Assembly: GCA_903926205.1 (NCBI GenBank) | Contig: CAIYID010000085.1 | Location: 44,059 to 108,058 of the forward strand | Length of the DNA: 64,000 nucleotides | Source of the DNA: an uncultured Bdellovibrionales bacterium | Lineage (GTDB): Bacteria; Bdellovibrionota; Bdellovibrionia; Bdellovibrionales; Bdellovibrionaceae | Direction: 5' to 3' | Shown: positions 47,074 through 55,871 of the stretch, piece by piece | How positions within the stretch are numbered: the stretch's first letter is position 1 | Layout: each line of letters starts with the position of its first letter | Translations under genes and position numbers: made by a program | The notes under the pieces: model-generated | Databases searched by the model: none | What the model was told of the DNA's origin: nothing | Seen by the model: the letters and a program-made list of their open reading frames with translations, nothing else

Positions 47074-48069
47074 ATGGCGAATGTTGAATTTCAATCCATC
47101 AGTAAAACTTTTGATCAGCAAAATATTTTAAAAAGTGTCGACTTGAAAATTAAGTCCGGCGAGTTTTTAGTTCTGGTCGGCCCCTCCGGCTGTGGAAAGT
47201 CGACGTTGTTACGATTGCTCGCGGGCTTGGAACAGCCCACAAGTGGTGAGATTTTGATCGACGGTAGGAATGTTAAAGGGGTGCAACCTAAAGATCGTGG
47301 ACTAGCAATGGTATTCCAAAGCTATGCTCTTTACCCGCACTTAACCGTCAAAGAAAATTTAGGTTTTGCACTCACTCTCAATAAAACTCCAGCACACGAA
47401 ATGGAAAAAAAGATTCAGGAAGTGGCTGAAATTTTACGACTCACGAAACTCTTGTCTCGAAAACCAGGTCAATTATCAGGAGGACAGCGGCAGCGAGTCG
47501 CCCTAGGTCGATCTTTGGTCAAGAATCCAAAAATTATTTTATTTGACGAACCTCTTTCCAATTTAGATGCCGCTTTGCGATCGCGAATGCGCTACGAAAT
47601 AAAAAAGATTCATCAAAAAACCAAGAGCACTATGATTTATGTGACTCATGATCAAACTGAAGCCACAACTTTAGGTGATCGTATTGCCATCTTAAACAGT
47701 GGAAAAATTATACAGTTAGGCACGGCTCAGGAAATTTTCAATAAACCCGTGAATAAATTCGTTGCTGGATTTGTAGGCAGTCCGGAGATGAATATTTTAC
47801 CTGCCGAATTTCTTGGCCATAAAAATATCGATTTTGGTATACGCCCGGATGATATTCAAATCGGCGATGGCACCGCTCAGGCGAGCTTTGAGCTTGAAGA
47901 GTACATGGGATCCCATTACATGATCTATGCTCGATTCCAAGGTCAACTGTTGCGAATTACCCGGTCTCAGTCCGTCAGTAAAAAAACTGGGGATTTGATC
48001 CCTTTGAATTTTAATATGGCTAAAGCTCATTTTTTTGATAGAGTGTCGGAGCTTAGAACAAATTCTTGA
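47074..48069 (+). CDS. malK: Maltodextrin ABC importer ATPase (MalK/MsmX type)
   Basis: The 331-residue ATPase powers the importer. It has Walker A GPSGCGKST (36-44), the Q-loop FQSYALYPH, the signature LSGGQRQR, Walker B ILFDEPLSNLD and the switch His in VTHDQTE. The C-terminal OB-like regulatory part is shorter than in E. coli MalK (371 residues). The ATG at 47074 has GAAAGG upstream and lies two bases after the malG stop. A larger frame starting in malG is rejected. Confidence 0.95.
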   Translation: MANVEFQSISKTFDQQNILKSVDLKIKSGEFLVLVGPSGCGKSTLLRLLAGLEQPTSGEILIDGRNVKGVQPKDRGLAMVFQSYALYPHLTVKENLGFALTLNKTPAHEMEKKIQEVAEILRLTKLLSRKPGQLSGGQRQRVALGRSLVKNPKIILFDEPLSNLDAALRSRMRYEIKKIHQKTKSTMIYVTHDQTEATTLGDRIAILNSGKIIQLGTAQEIFNKPVNKFVAGFVGSPEMNILPAEFLGHKNIDFGIRPDDIQIGDGTAQASFELEEYMGSHYMIYARFQGQLLRITRSQSVSKKTGDLIPLNFNMAKAHFFDRVSELRTNS

Positions 48070-48109
48070 TCGCAGAGTTAAAGTGAAGCTGGAGAGGGGC
48101 CAGTGAATC

Positions 48110-49552
48110 ATGAAAGCATTGCTGATTTTATTCATCCTAACTTCCTCTTTGACGGTTTTTGCGAACTCTCGCACCGTCATGGTGCAACTATTTGAGTGGC
48201 CTTGGAATGACGTCGCTCGAGAATGTGAAGTTTATTTAGGCCCCAATGGTTTTTCAGCCGTTCAGGTATCCCCTCCACAAGAACATTTGGTTTTAGGACA
48301 AGCCGCTTGGTGGGAGCGATACCAGCCCGTCAGCTACAAAATTTCTTCAAGATCTGGCGATGAATTTGAATTTCAAAATATGATCCAGCGTTGTCGAAAT
48401 GTGGGCGTCGACGTTTACGTCGATGTTATTCTAAATCATATGGCCGGAATCGCCTCTGGAACCGGTATTGCCGGAACCAAATACACAAAATATAACCATC
48501 AAGATCTTTACAGTTTTAATGACTTTCATCATTGTGGCCGCAATGGCAATGATCAAATCGTTAACTACAAAGATCGTTTTGAATTGCAAAATTGCGAGCT
48601 CCTCGGACTGGCGGACCTTAAAACTGAAAGCCCTCTCGTTCAACAAACTCTTGCTGAGTACTTGAATCAGTTACTCAACATGGGAGTTACTGGTTTTCGG
48701 TTGGATGCCGCTAAGCACATTCCAGCGACTGATTTGGTTTCCATCTTTGATGTACTTAAATCACTGACGAATATTTCACCTTTTGTCGTCAGCGAAACTT
48801 CCCTCAGCGCAGACGAACCTATCAACATTGGAGAGTACCTTCCACTTGGACATGTTAATTATTTTCGTTATTCGTATGATATCGGAGCCGCCTTCTCGAG
48901 CGCGAAGACAAGCCGTCTCGCGGGACTTTTCAACAGCTATGTCAATACGGACGATGCGGTTGTTTTCTTAGAAAATCATGATTTGCAAAGAACTGAATCA
49001 TCAGTTTTGGTTTCTTTAAGAAAGGACCCCATTGCTTATCGCTTAGCGACTGTTTTTTTTCTTACTTGGCCCTATGGTTATCCACAACTTTTTTCCGGTT
49101 TTGATTTTTTGAATTTCGACCAAGGACCACCTGTCGATTCCAAAGGAAAGACTCTACCTATTCTGGATAACAATAATCACTGCCGAGCACCTTGGCTCTG
49201 TGAACACCGTCTTCCCGGAGTTGCAGAATTGGTTAAATTTAGAAATCACACAGACCCAGCCTTTTACGCTGATGGAGTATGGATGGGCGGCGAAGGTCAA
49301 TTGGCTTTTAGCCGAGGAAAACTCGGCTTTGTCGCTATCAACACTTCAACCGAATTTCTTTCAGCTCAAATCCCAGTAGGACTACCTAGTGCCTGTTATT
49401 GCAATGTCTTAGCTGCGGAATATCAACCGGGAAGTTCCTGCTCTCAGGGCGTAGCTGTTCGAAGTGGTTACGCTACGGTTTCGCTGGGCTCTCAATCCGC
49501 GCTTGTTTTACGCTCTGATGTGAAATGCAAATTGGGATCCTCTCGTCGATGA
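48110..49552 (+). CDS. Exported alpha-amylase of the animal-like (chloride-site) type
   Basis: The 480-residue GH13 enzyme has a signal peptide (about 1-18), then starts directly with the barrel (TVMVQLFEW), as animal and some bacterial alpha-amylases do. The catalytic residues are Asp199 (FRLDAAKH), Glu229 (VSETS) and Asp291 (ENHD). Two of the three ligands of the activating chloride ion can be placed: Arg197 and Asn289. The third ligand position appears to be Gln326 (YPQLF), where chloride-dependent enzymes have Arg or Lys, so chloride activation may be lost. Its end is Cys-rich and resembles the typical C domain. Its stop overlaps the kinase start (ATGA). Confidence 0.92.
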   Translation: MKALLILFILTSSLTVFANSRTVMVQLFEWPWNDVARECEVYLGPNGFSAVQVSPPQEHLVLGQAAWWERYQPVSYKISSRSGDEFEFQNMIQRCRNVGVDVYVDVILNHMAGIASGTGIAGTKYTKYNHQDLYSFNDFHHCGRNGNDQIVNYKDRFELQNCELLGLADLKTESPLVQQTLAEYLNQLLNMGVTGFRLDAAKHIPATDLVSIFDVLKSLTNISPFVVSETSLSADEPINIGEYLPLGHVNYFRYSYDIGAAFSSAKTSRLAGLFNSYVNTDDAVVFLENHDLQRTESSVLVSLRKDPIAYRLATVFFLTWPYGYPQLFSGFDFLNFDQGPPVDSKGKTLPILDNNNHCRAPWLCEHRLPGVAELVKFRNHTDPAFYADGVWMGGEGQLAFSRGKLGFVAINTSTEFLSAQIPVGLPSACYCNVLAAEYQPGSSCSQGVAVRSGYATVSLGSQSALVLRSDVKCKLGSSRR

Positions 49553-50568
49553 AATTACTTAGTAAAAAAAGAAAATATACAATTGGCATCGACTTGGGAG
49601 GAACCAAGTTGGCCGCAGCTCTGGTCGACGACCACGGTGATATCGTCGCGTTTCACAAAGAATCTATCTTAAATTTAAAAAAGGGAACCACTAACGGACC
49701 AGAAAAAGTAGTCGGTCTCATGGTAGATTTGATTCTAAACTTCAAAAAAAATCATCCAGATGCCTTCAATAAAAAATACTTTTCCGGAGTCGGCCTCGCC
49801 AGCGCGGGCCCTTTGAATGTTGAACAAGGTGAACTTATTTACCCCGTGAATTTTCCTGAGTGGAAAATCGTTCCTATTCAAAAAATGCTATCGGATAAAT
49901 TAAAAAAAATTGGTATTAGCTCCAAAGTGTATTTTCAAAACGATGCCATTGCTGCAGCTCGCGCAGAAGGCTGGACAGGTGGAGCTCAAGATTTATTAAG
50001 TTATGCCGTTGTCACGATTGGCACTGGAATTGGAACCGGCGTGATTTTCAATCGCCAACCGGTCCAGACCTTAGGAATGGGCTCAGAATTTGGTCATCTT
50101 ATTGCGCGAACAAATGATATTCACGAAGCCAAGGATTTGCCTCTTTATACTGTAGAAGGAATTTCTTCCGGTACAGGAATTTTACGTCGCGCCCTTGAGC
50201 TCGGCTTCAAAGGCTCCTCCATCGAAGAGCTCGTTCTTGCTTTAGATAAAGGTCAAACTCAATATCAAATTCTTTTTGATGATGCCGCCGACACGCTCGC
50301 CGCCCTTTGCTACAATCTGAGCGTCGGTTTTTGTCTACAAAAGATTTTATTTTCAGGGGGATTGATTAAAGTTCGTCGTCTTTACTGGAAGCGACTGCAG
50401 GTGCGTTACCGAGGCCTCATTCGACAGTTTAATCCAAAATTTGAATGCCAGCTCATTGTAGCTCACCATCTGAACCAAGCCGGCGTTTTAGGCGCAGCCT
50501 CCCTACCCTATCATTTTGACAGCAAAAAAAGGGCAAAAGAACGATCTTCTCGAGAGGATCAGAATTGA
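49549..50568 (+). CDS. ROK-family sugar kinase without the usual zinc motif
   Basis: The 339-residue protein is a ROK-family kinase and probably phosphorylates glucose released by the amylases and MalQ. It has the ATP motif GIDLGGTK near residue 14, the sugar-binding QNDAIAAARAE segment near 130 and TIGTGIGTG. ROK kinases normally have a zinc site CxCGxxGCxE just after GH; here the segment from GHLIAR to VEGISSGTGI has no cysteines. The ATG at 49549 overlaps the amylase stop (ATGA); an ATG at 49525 is possible but lies within the amylase gene. Confidence 0.87.
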   Translation: MKLLSKKRKYTIGIDLGGTKLAAALVDDHGDIVAFHKESILNLKKGTTNGPEKVVGLMVDLILNFKKNHPDAFNKKYFSGVGLASAGPLNVEQGELIYPVNFPEWKIVPIQKMLSDKLKKIGISSKVYFQNDAIAAARAEGWTGGAQDLLSYAVVTIGTGIGTGVIFNRQPVQTLGMGSEFGHLIARTNDIHEAKDLPLYTVEGISSGTGILRRALELGFKGSSIEELVLALDKGQTQYQILFDDAADTLAALCYNLSVGFCLQKILFSGGLIKVRRLYWKRLQVRYRGLIRQFNPKFECQLIVAHHLNQAGVLGAASLPYHFDSKKRAKERSSREDQN

Positions 50569-51461
50569 CTCAAAATAAATCTTCGACGAGACCTGTGCTG
50601 GAGCTGGCCTTTGCGTCGGTCTTTTGGGGCTTTGGATTTATCGGCACAATCTGGGCTTTGCGCGCATTAAGTCCTCCTGCCATCATCGCCTATCGTTTTG
50701 TTATTGCCTTTGCCGTCGGCTCAGTAATGCTTTTAGCTCTTCGCACTCCGCTCTCACTCATTCTTCATGAAGCAAAATTAGCTTTCGGAGCAGGATTCCT
50801 TTTGTGTCTGACTTTAGTTTTGCAAACTTCCGGACTTCTTTTCACTACTGCCACAAAATCCGCATTTATCACGACGACCTATGTGATCATCGTCCCCTTG
50901 CTCTCTCATTTTTTCTTAAAGGCGCGAATTGAAAAACTTCACTGGCTCTGGGTATTTTTAGCTCTCGTAGGAACCCTGCTTATCATCAATCTGAAAGACA
51001 CCAACTTGGTTTGGGGCGACACTTTTACACTCCTGAATGCGTGGGCTGCCGCTTTACACATCCTCTATGTAGACCGAATTTCAAGTCGTTCAAAAAATCC
51101 TTTTATTTTCAACGTCACACAATCATTTTGGGCAGGTCTTTTCGCCTTGGCCTTTTTTCCCTTCACTGAAAAATGGCAATTCTTTTCTTTAGATTTTAAT
51201 GGTTGGATTGGACTTTTGAGTTTAGCATTTGGTTCTACGCTACTTGGTTTTTATTTACAAATCCGAGCTCAAAAACAAATTTCCGCATCTCTTGCTTCGC
51301 TCTTATTTTTACTTGAGTCACCGATGTCTTTTTTCTTCGCTTACTTTTTATTACACGAGAGACTCAACTTTCTCCAATTTTTCGGAGCCCTCCTTATTAT
51401 TTTTGCCTGCGTTGGCGCTTCGCTCAAACAAGGAGCTCATAAGGTGTTGGTAGAGCCATGA
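50565..51461 (+). CDS. EamA/DMT-family transporter
   Basis: The 298-residue protein has about ten hydrophobic segments in two EamA repeats, with the FWGFGFIGTIWAL start and the GALLIIFACVGAS end typical of drug/metabolite transporters. The start is TTG, overlapping the kinase stop as TTGA, with AGAGG upstream. It may export a metabolite; nothing in the sequence sets the substrate. Its presence in this operon could be unrelated to glucan use. Confidence 0.87.
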   Translation: MTQNKSSTRPVLELAFASVFWGFGFIGTIWALRALSPPAIIAYRFVIAFAVGSVMLLALRTPLSLILHEAKLAFGAGFLLCLTLVLQTSGLLFTTATKSAFITTTYVIIVPLLSHFFLKARIEKLHWLWVFLALVGTLLIINLKDTNLVWGDTFTLLNAWAAALHILYVDRISSRSKNPFIFNVTQSFWAGLFALAFFPFTEKWQFFSLDFNGWIGLLSLAFGSTLLGFYLQIRAQKQISASLASLLFLLESPMSFFFAYFLLHERLNFLQFFGALLIIFACVGASLKQGAHKVLVEP

Positions 51462-52621
51462 TACCATTACAAAAAACCCCTATCAAAACTTGGATCAATC
51501 TGCTTGTCGCCTCAGTGTTTTGTAGCTTGCTCGCCGGTGGATTTATCGTAGCCGTTAATTTTGCGGCTGCGACTTTTAAATTTTATAGTGGAACGCTCGT
51601 CTGGGTACTACCTCTGGCTGGACTTTGTTTGTATTATTTCGGCCAAATTAAACATTTCAAAAATTGCGAGCAAGAAACCTCTCCAGCTTTGGCTCCCTAT
51701 ATGTATTTGACTGCGTTCTGGTCCCATCTTTTTGGTGCCTCTGTTGGAAGAGAAGGCGCGGCCGTACAAATTGGTTCTTCTGTCGCCGAATTTCTGCGCC
51801 GGCGTTTAAAACATGAAGAGATTCATCGTTCTTTATTTGCCCATGCTGGCGTCGCCGCAGCTTTTTGTGTGGCCTTAGGCACCCCCTTGAGCGCTATCAC
51901 TTTTTCTCTTGAATACAAAAAATCCCCCAATCGGGAAAACGCAGTTGCCTCGATGTTAGGCTCCCTCGTTGGCTGGGTTGTTCTGAAAATTGTACCAATA
52001 CAACATTGGCACTCTCCTTTTTTTGAATACAAATTTACTTCTGTTTCATTTTTAAGTTTTATTGCTCTTTGTTTCAGTCTTTGGGCCTTGGCTAATTCTT
52101 TTATGCTCTGTGAACTCGTGACGGGAAAATTTTTACGAAACACTCCTTCATGGATTACACTTCCGGCGTCAGGAATGATTCTCGGGCTTTTTGTTTTTTT
52201 ACTGGGACACACTCAGTTCAATAATTTCAGCACACCGCTGTTAGATCGAAGCTTTTCGACACCAGCTGAGTTCTCTGCTGTTTTTGGAAAAATGTTTTTC
52301 ACGCTTATCAGTCTAGCAGGAGGCTGGAAAGGTGGAGCCTTCGTTCCACTGATGGTCGTTGGAGGTCTTTTTGCTTCCTGGATCAGCTTAATTGTAGGGC
52401 TCTCAACGGCTGCCGCAGCAGCACTTGGAACTTTTTCAATTATTAATCGCAAGTTTAATATCCCTCTCACTGCAATACTTATTACAGGCGAGATTTTTAG
52501 TTGGCAACTCGGTTTGCTTTCTATCCCAGTTCATTTGTTCATTGGATATGCGCAACCTCGTTTTATTTTTGAAAAAGTTTTCAAAAATAAATTTCACCAA
52601 GAACAAGGCCATAGTATCTAA
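51458..52621 (+). CDS. ClC-type chloride channel/transporter
   Basis: A 387-residue membrane protein of the ClC family. It has the GREGAAVQIG signature near residue 105, the conserved helix with GGAFVP near 290 (the selectivity-filter segment), and multiple hydrophobic helices. It is shorter than E. coli ClcA (473 residues), mainly at the ends. The ATG overlaps the EamA stop (ATGA). It ends 8 bases from convergent uvrA. The link with a chloride-site amylase in the same operon may be chance. Confidence 0.9.
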   Translation: MIPLQKTPIKTWINLLVASVFCSLLAGGFIVAVNFAAATFKFYSGTLVWVLPLAGLCLYYFGQIKHFKNCEQETSPALAPYMYLTAFWSHLFGASVGREGAAVQIGSSVAEFLRRRLKHEEIHRSLFAHAGVAAAFCVALGTPLSAITFSLEYKKSPNRENAVASMLGSLVGWVVLKIVPIQHWHSPFFEYKFTSVSFLSFIALCFSLWALANSFMLCELVTGKFLRNTPSWITLPASGMILGLFVFLLGHTQFNNFSTPLLDRSFSTPAEFSAVFGKMFFTLISLAGGWKGGAFVPLMVVGGLFASWISLIVGLSTAAAAALGTFSIINRKFNIPLTAILITGEIFSWQLGLLSIPVHLFIGYAQPRFIFEKVFKNKFHQEQGHSI

Positions 52622-52629
52622 GAAAGTCT

Positions 52630-55251
52630 TCAACTCGTCGATGTCGGTCGACGAAATTTAAGTAAGGGTTTTAAATATTGGCCGGTGACGCTTCGCTCGT
52701 TTTTACAAATTTCTTCGGGCGTGCCTTCCGCCACAATTTCTCCGCCGGTCACACCACCACCAGGTCCCATATCGACAACATAGTCAGAACATTTTATGAC
52801 TTCGAGATTGTGCTCAATGACTAAAACCGTGTTGTTTTGATCCACCAAATCCTGAATTAGCTCCACTAATTTTTTCACGTCTTCAAAATGCAAGCCTGTT
52901 GTGGGCTCATCCAAAATATAAAGTGTTTTTCCGGTGCCTCGTTTAGATAATTCTTTAGAAAGCTTAACTCGTTGTGCTTCACCACCAGAAAGTGTCGTCG
53001 AGCTTTGACCCAAGGTCATGTAATCTAGACCCACTCGATGAAGAGTACTGAGCTTACGATGAATATGAGAATGATTTTTAAAAAAATCTAAGGCCTCAGC
53101 CACCGTGAAGTCTAAAACATCTGCGATGGATTTTTGATTATACTTAATGTTCAAAGTTTCCCGGTTGTACCGACGGCTCTGACAGGCATCACAGGTCACA
53201 AAAACATCTGCTAAAAAATGCATCTCCATTCGAATCTGTCCATGCCCCAGACAAGTTTCACAGCGACCACCTTTAACATTAAAACTGAAACGACCAGGTT
53301 CGTAACCCCGCAGCTTAGCATCAGGCAAATTGGAAAAAAGATCGCGGATCAAAGGCAAAAGTCCCACATAAGTCGCAGGAGTCGAGCGAGGAGTTCTCCC
53401 GATTGGCCTTTGATTGATCTCAATGACCTTATCGATATTTTCCAAACCAGAAATACTTTCATAAGCCGAAGGAATACTGCTTGCGCGATAGAATCTTTGT
53501 GCAAGAATTTTGTACAAAGTATCAATGATTAAGGTCGATTTTCCACTTCCGGAAACTCCCGTCACTGTTGTGAACGTTCCTAGCGGAATTCGCAATTCCA
53601 CCTCATGCAAATTATTTCCCGAAGCTTTGTGCAAACGAAGAGATTGACCAATTCCCGCACGACGCTTGAGTGGAACAGGTATTCGAAGTTCTCCTGACAA
53701 ATAACGTCCGGTAAGACTGTTTTTATTTTTTTCGATTTGAGATGGAGTGCCCTCCGCCAACAATTGCCCACCTAATTTTCCAGCTCGAGGGCCAAGATCG
53801 ATCACATAATCCGCACTACGAATCGTGTCTTCATCGTGCTCAACAAGAAGAACCGTGTTGCCGCGATCTCGCAAGTCGGCAATGATTTCTAAAAGTCGAT
53901 GATGATCACGAGGATGTAACCCAATGCTTGGTTCATCCATCACATATAAAACTCCAATCAAAGAAGAACCCACTTGAGTTGCAAGTCGAATTCGCTGCGC
54001 CTCGCCGCCGGATAAGGTTCTTGCCGAACGAGATAAGGACAAATACCCCGTGCCTACACGAATTAAATACTCTAATCGTTTGCTAATTTGAGAAATAATT
54101 TTCCCTGCTATCAGCTTATCTTTGTCACGCACACTGACTTGATCGACCCAGTCTTTCAATTCCACACAGGAAAGCTCTGCCAATTCTGCAATATTTTTTC
54201 CAGCTATCCGCACATTCAAAGATTCTGGTTTTAAACGAGTGCCATGACAAGCGGGACAGGTGCTCAAATCTAATTCTTCAACTTCATCCTCATCTTCGGA
54301 AATTTTTTTTTCATTTTTATAACGGTAAGATACCTTTTCTAAAACTTTTCCGCCGTCTTCGTAAGAATAGGTTTCCTCTTCAACTAAATCTAAAGTGCCA
54401 AGACCGTGACAAGTTTCGCAAGCGCCCCTTGGATTGTTAAAACTAAAAATTCGGGGCTCTAAAACTGGAAAACTAAATCCACATATAGGGCATGACGAAT
54501 GAATAGAGTAAGCTGTTCGCTCACCTTTGAAGGTTTCAATAATGACTCGCCCTGCAGCTAAAACAATCGCGGCATTAATACTCTCTGCCAAACGAGATTG
54601 GACATTGTCCTTCAAGACCAATTGATCAATCACTAAATCAATGTCATGGGCCTTCGTTTTTACCAGTTTCTTTGCTTGAGAAAGTTCAATGAACACACCA
54701 TCAACTTTGGCTTTGATGTAGCCCCGTTTTTCCCATTTTTGAAACTCAGCGAGAAACTCCCCTTTTTTTCCTTGTGCCATCGGAGCTAAAACGTAAAATT
54801 TCTCACCTTTTTCTTTGCGCAAAACTTCTTCAATGATTTGGATTGGATTTTGACTGCTCACCGGAATTTTATGTTCAGGACATTCGGGAATACCGACTTT
54901 TGCAAACAACAAACGTAAATAATCGTAAACTTCGGTCACTGTCCCGACAGTCGAGCGTGGATTCGTACTCACTGATTTCTGATCAATGGCAATCGCAGGA
55001 GACAAGCCCGTGATGGAATCAAGTTCCGGTTTTTTCATTTGCTCAAGAAAACTCCGAGCGTAAGCAGAAAGACTTTCCACATAACGACGCTGACCTTCCG
55101 CATATATCGTATCAAAAGCGAGGGAAGATTTTCCGCTACCGCTAAGCCCTGTTACTACCGTGATTTTATTGCGAGGAATTCGAATATCGAGATTCCGCAA
55201 ATTGTGCTCGCGAGCTCCCTTAATAACGATCCCATCAAAGTCTTCTGCCAT
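52630..55251 (-). CDS. uvrA: UvrA excision nuclease subunit, short insertion domain
   Basis: UvrA is the damage-recognition ATPase of nucleotide excision repair. The protein has both ATPase modules (GLSGSGKSS near residue 35 and GVSGSGKST near 560), both LSGGEAQR signatures, and zinc modules with CPICG/CETCHG and CETCLG/CDACQ. The total length, 873 residues, is about 70 less than E. coli UvrA. The loss maps to the insertion domain between the first zinc module and CPACHGTRL, which is only about 50 residues and highly charged. Other domains look complete. The gene is 45 bases downstream of fur on the same strand. Confidence 0.95.
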   Translation of the reverse strand: MAEDFDGIVIKGAREHNLRNLDIRIPRNKITVVTGLSGSGKSSLAFDTIYAEGQRRYVESLSAYARSFLEQMKKPELDSITGLSPAIAIDQKSVSTNPRSTVGTVTEVYDYLRLLFAKVGIPECPEHKIPVSSQNPIQIIEEVLRKEKGEKFYVLAPMAQGKKGEFLAEFQKWEKRGYIKAKVDGVFIELSQAKKLVKTKAHDIDLVIDQLVLKDNVQSRLAESINAAIVLAAGRVIIETFKGERTAYSIHSSCPICGFSFPVLEPRIFSFNNPRGACETCHGLGTLDLVEEETYSYEDGGKVLEKVSYRYKNEKKISEDEDEVEELDLSTCPACHGTRLKPESLNVRIAGKNIAELAELSCVELKDWVDQVSVRDKDKLIAGKIISQISKRLEYLIRVGTGYLSLSRSARTLSGGEAQRIRLATQVGSSLIGVLYVMDEPSIGLHPRDHHRLLEIIADLRDRGNTVLLVEHDEDTIRSADYVIDLGPRAGKLGGQLLAEGTPSQIEKNKNSLTGRYLSGELRIPVPLKRRAGIGQSLRLHKASGNNLHEVELRIPLGTFTTVTGVSGSGKSTLIIDTLYKILAQRFYRASSIPSAYESISGLENIDKVIEINQRPIGRTPRSTPATYVGLLPLIRDLFSNLPDAKLRGYEPGRFSFNVKGGRCETCLGHGQIRMEMHFLADVFVTCDACQSRRYNRETLNIKYNQKSIADVLDFTVAEALDFFKNHSHIHRKLSTLHRVGLDYMTLGQSSTTLSGGEAQRVKLSKELSKRGTGKTLYILDEPTTGLHFEDVKKLVELIQDLVDQNNTVLVIEHNLEVIKCSDYVVDMGPGGGVTGGEIVAEGTPEEICKNERSVTGQYLKPLLKFRRPTSTS

Positions 55252-55296
55252 GCCGCTATGCTCTCAAAGACTCAGCGCCGCAAGCAATGAATGGAT

Positions 55297-55809
55297 TTAT
55301 CGCTGCTGGCAGTCAGGGCAGAGTCCATACAATTCTAAAATATGACCAGTAAGGAGATAACCAAACTCATTCGCGACACGAGCCTGCAAATCCTCGATTT
55401 TTGAGTTTTCAAATTCGCAAATTTTTCCACACTTTGTGCATGTGAGATGATCATGATGACCTTCAGGCTTCAATTCATATCGAGCCGACGAACCGCTCAT
55501 TCTCACCTCGGTGACAAAGCCGGACTCGGTGAGAGTTCTTAAAAATCGATAAACAGTTGCAAATCCAACGGATGAATCCTGACGACTGACAATTTCGAAA
55601 ACCTCTTGCGCAGTCACATGAGCTCGACCTGAGCGAAGTGTTTGCAAAATTAATAATCTTTGGTCCGTGACCTTGAGTCCAAGATCACGAATGAATTTCT
55701 TTAATGCTGATTCGCTCAATTTTCGACGCTGAGAGATCAAAGATTCTGCGTCCTGCCGGTATTGCTGCGTTGATTTTGGAAGTCGTAATACTGGTGGTCG
55801 CTCTGCCAT
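55297..55809 (-). CDS. Fur-family metal-responsive regulator
   Basis: The 170-residue protein has a winged-helix N-terminal domain (KVTDQRLLILQTL near residues 45-60), a hinge, and a dimerisation domain with the metal residues GHHDHLTC and CTKCG, plus a C-terminal CPDC pair that would form a structural zinc site. An N-terminal extension of about 30 residues precedes the usual Fur start. Whether it responds to iron, zinc, manganese or peroxide (Fur, Zur, Mur or PerR) cannot be settled by eye. GGAGGG precedes the ATG. Confidence 0.92.
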   Translation of the reverse strand: MAERPPVLRLPKSTQQYRQDAESLISQRRKLSESALKKFIRDLGLKVTDQRLLILQTLRSGRAHVTAQEVFEIVSRQDSSVGFATVYRFLRTLTESGFVTEVRMSGSSARYELKPEGHHDHLTCTKCGKICEFENSKIEDLQARVANEFGYLLTGHILELYGLCPDCQQR

Positions 55810-55871
55810 TTAACCCTCCGTCCTGTCGATTGAAGGCACAACTTTGAACTAAACTGACCAATCACGTCAAG

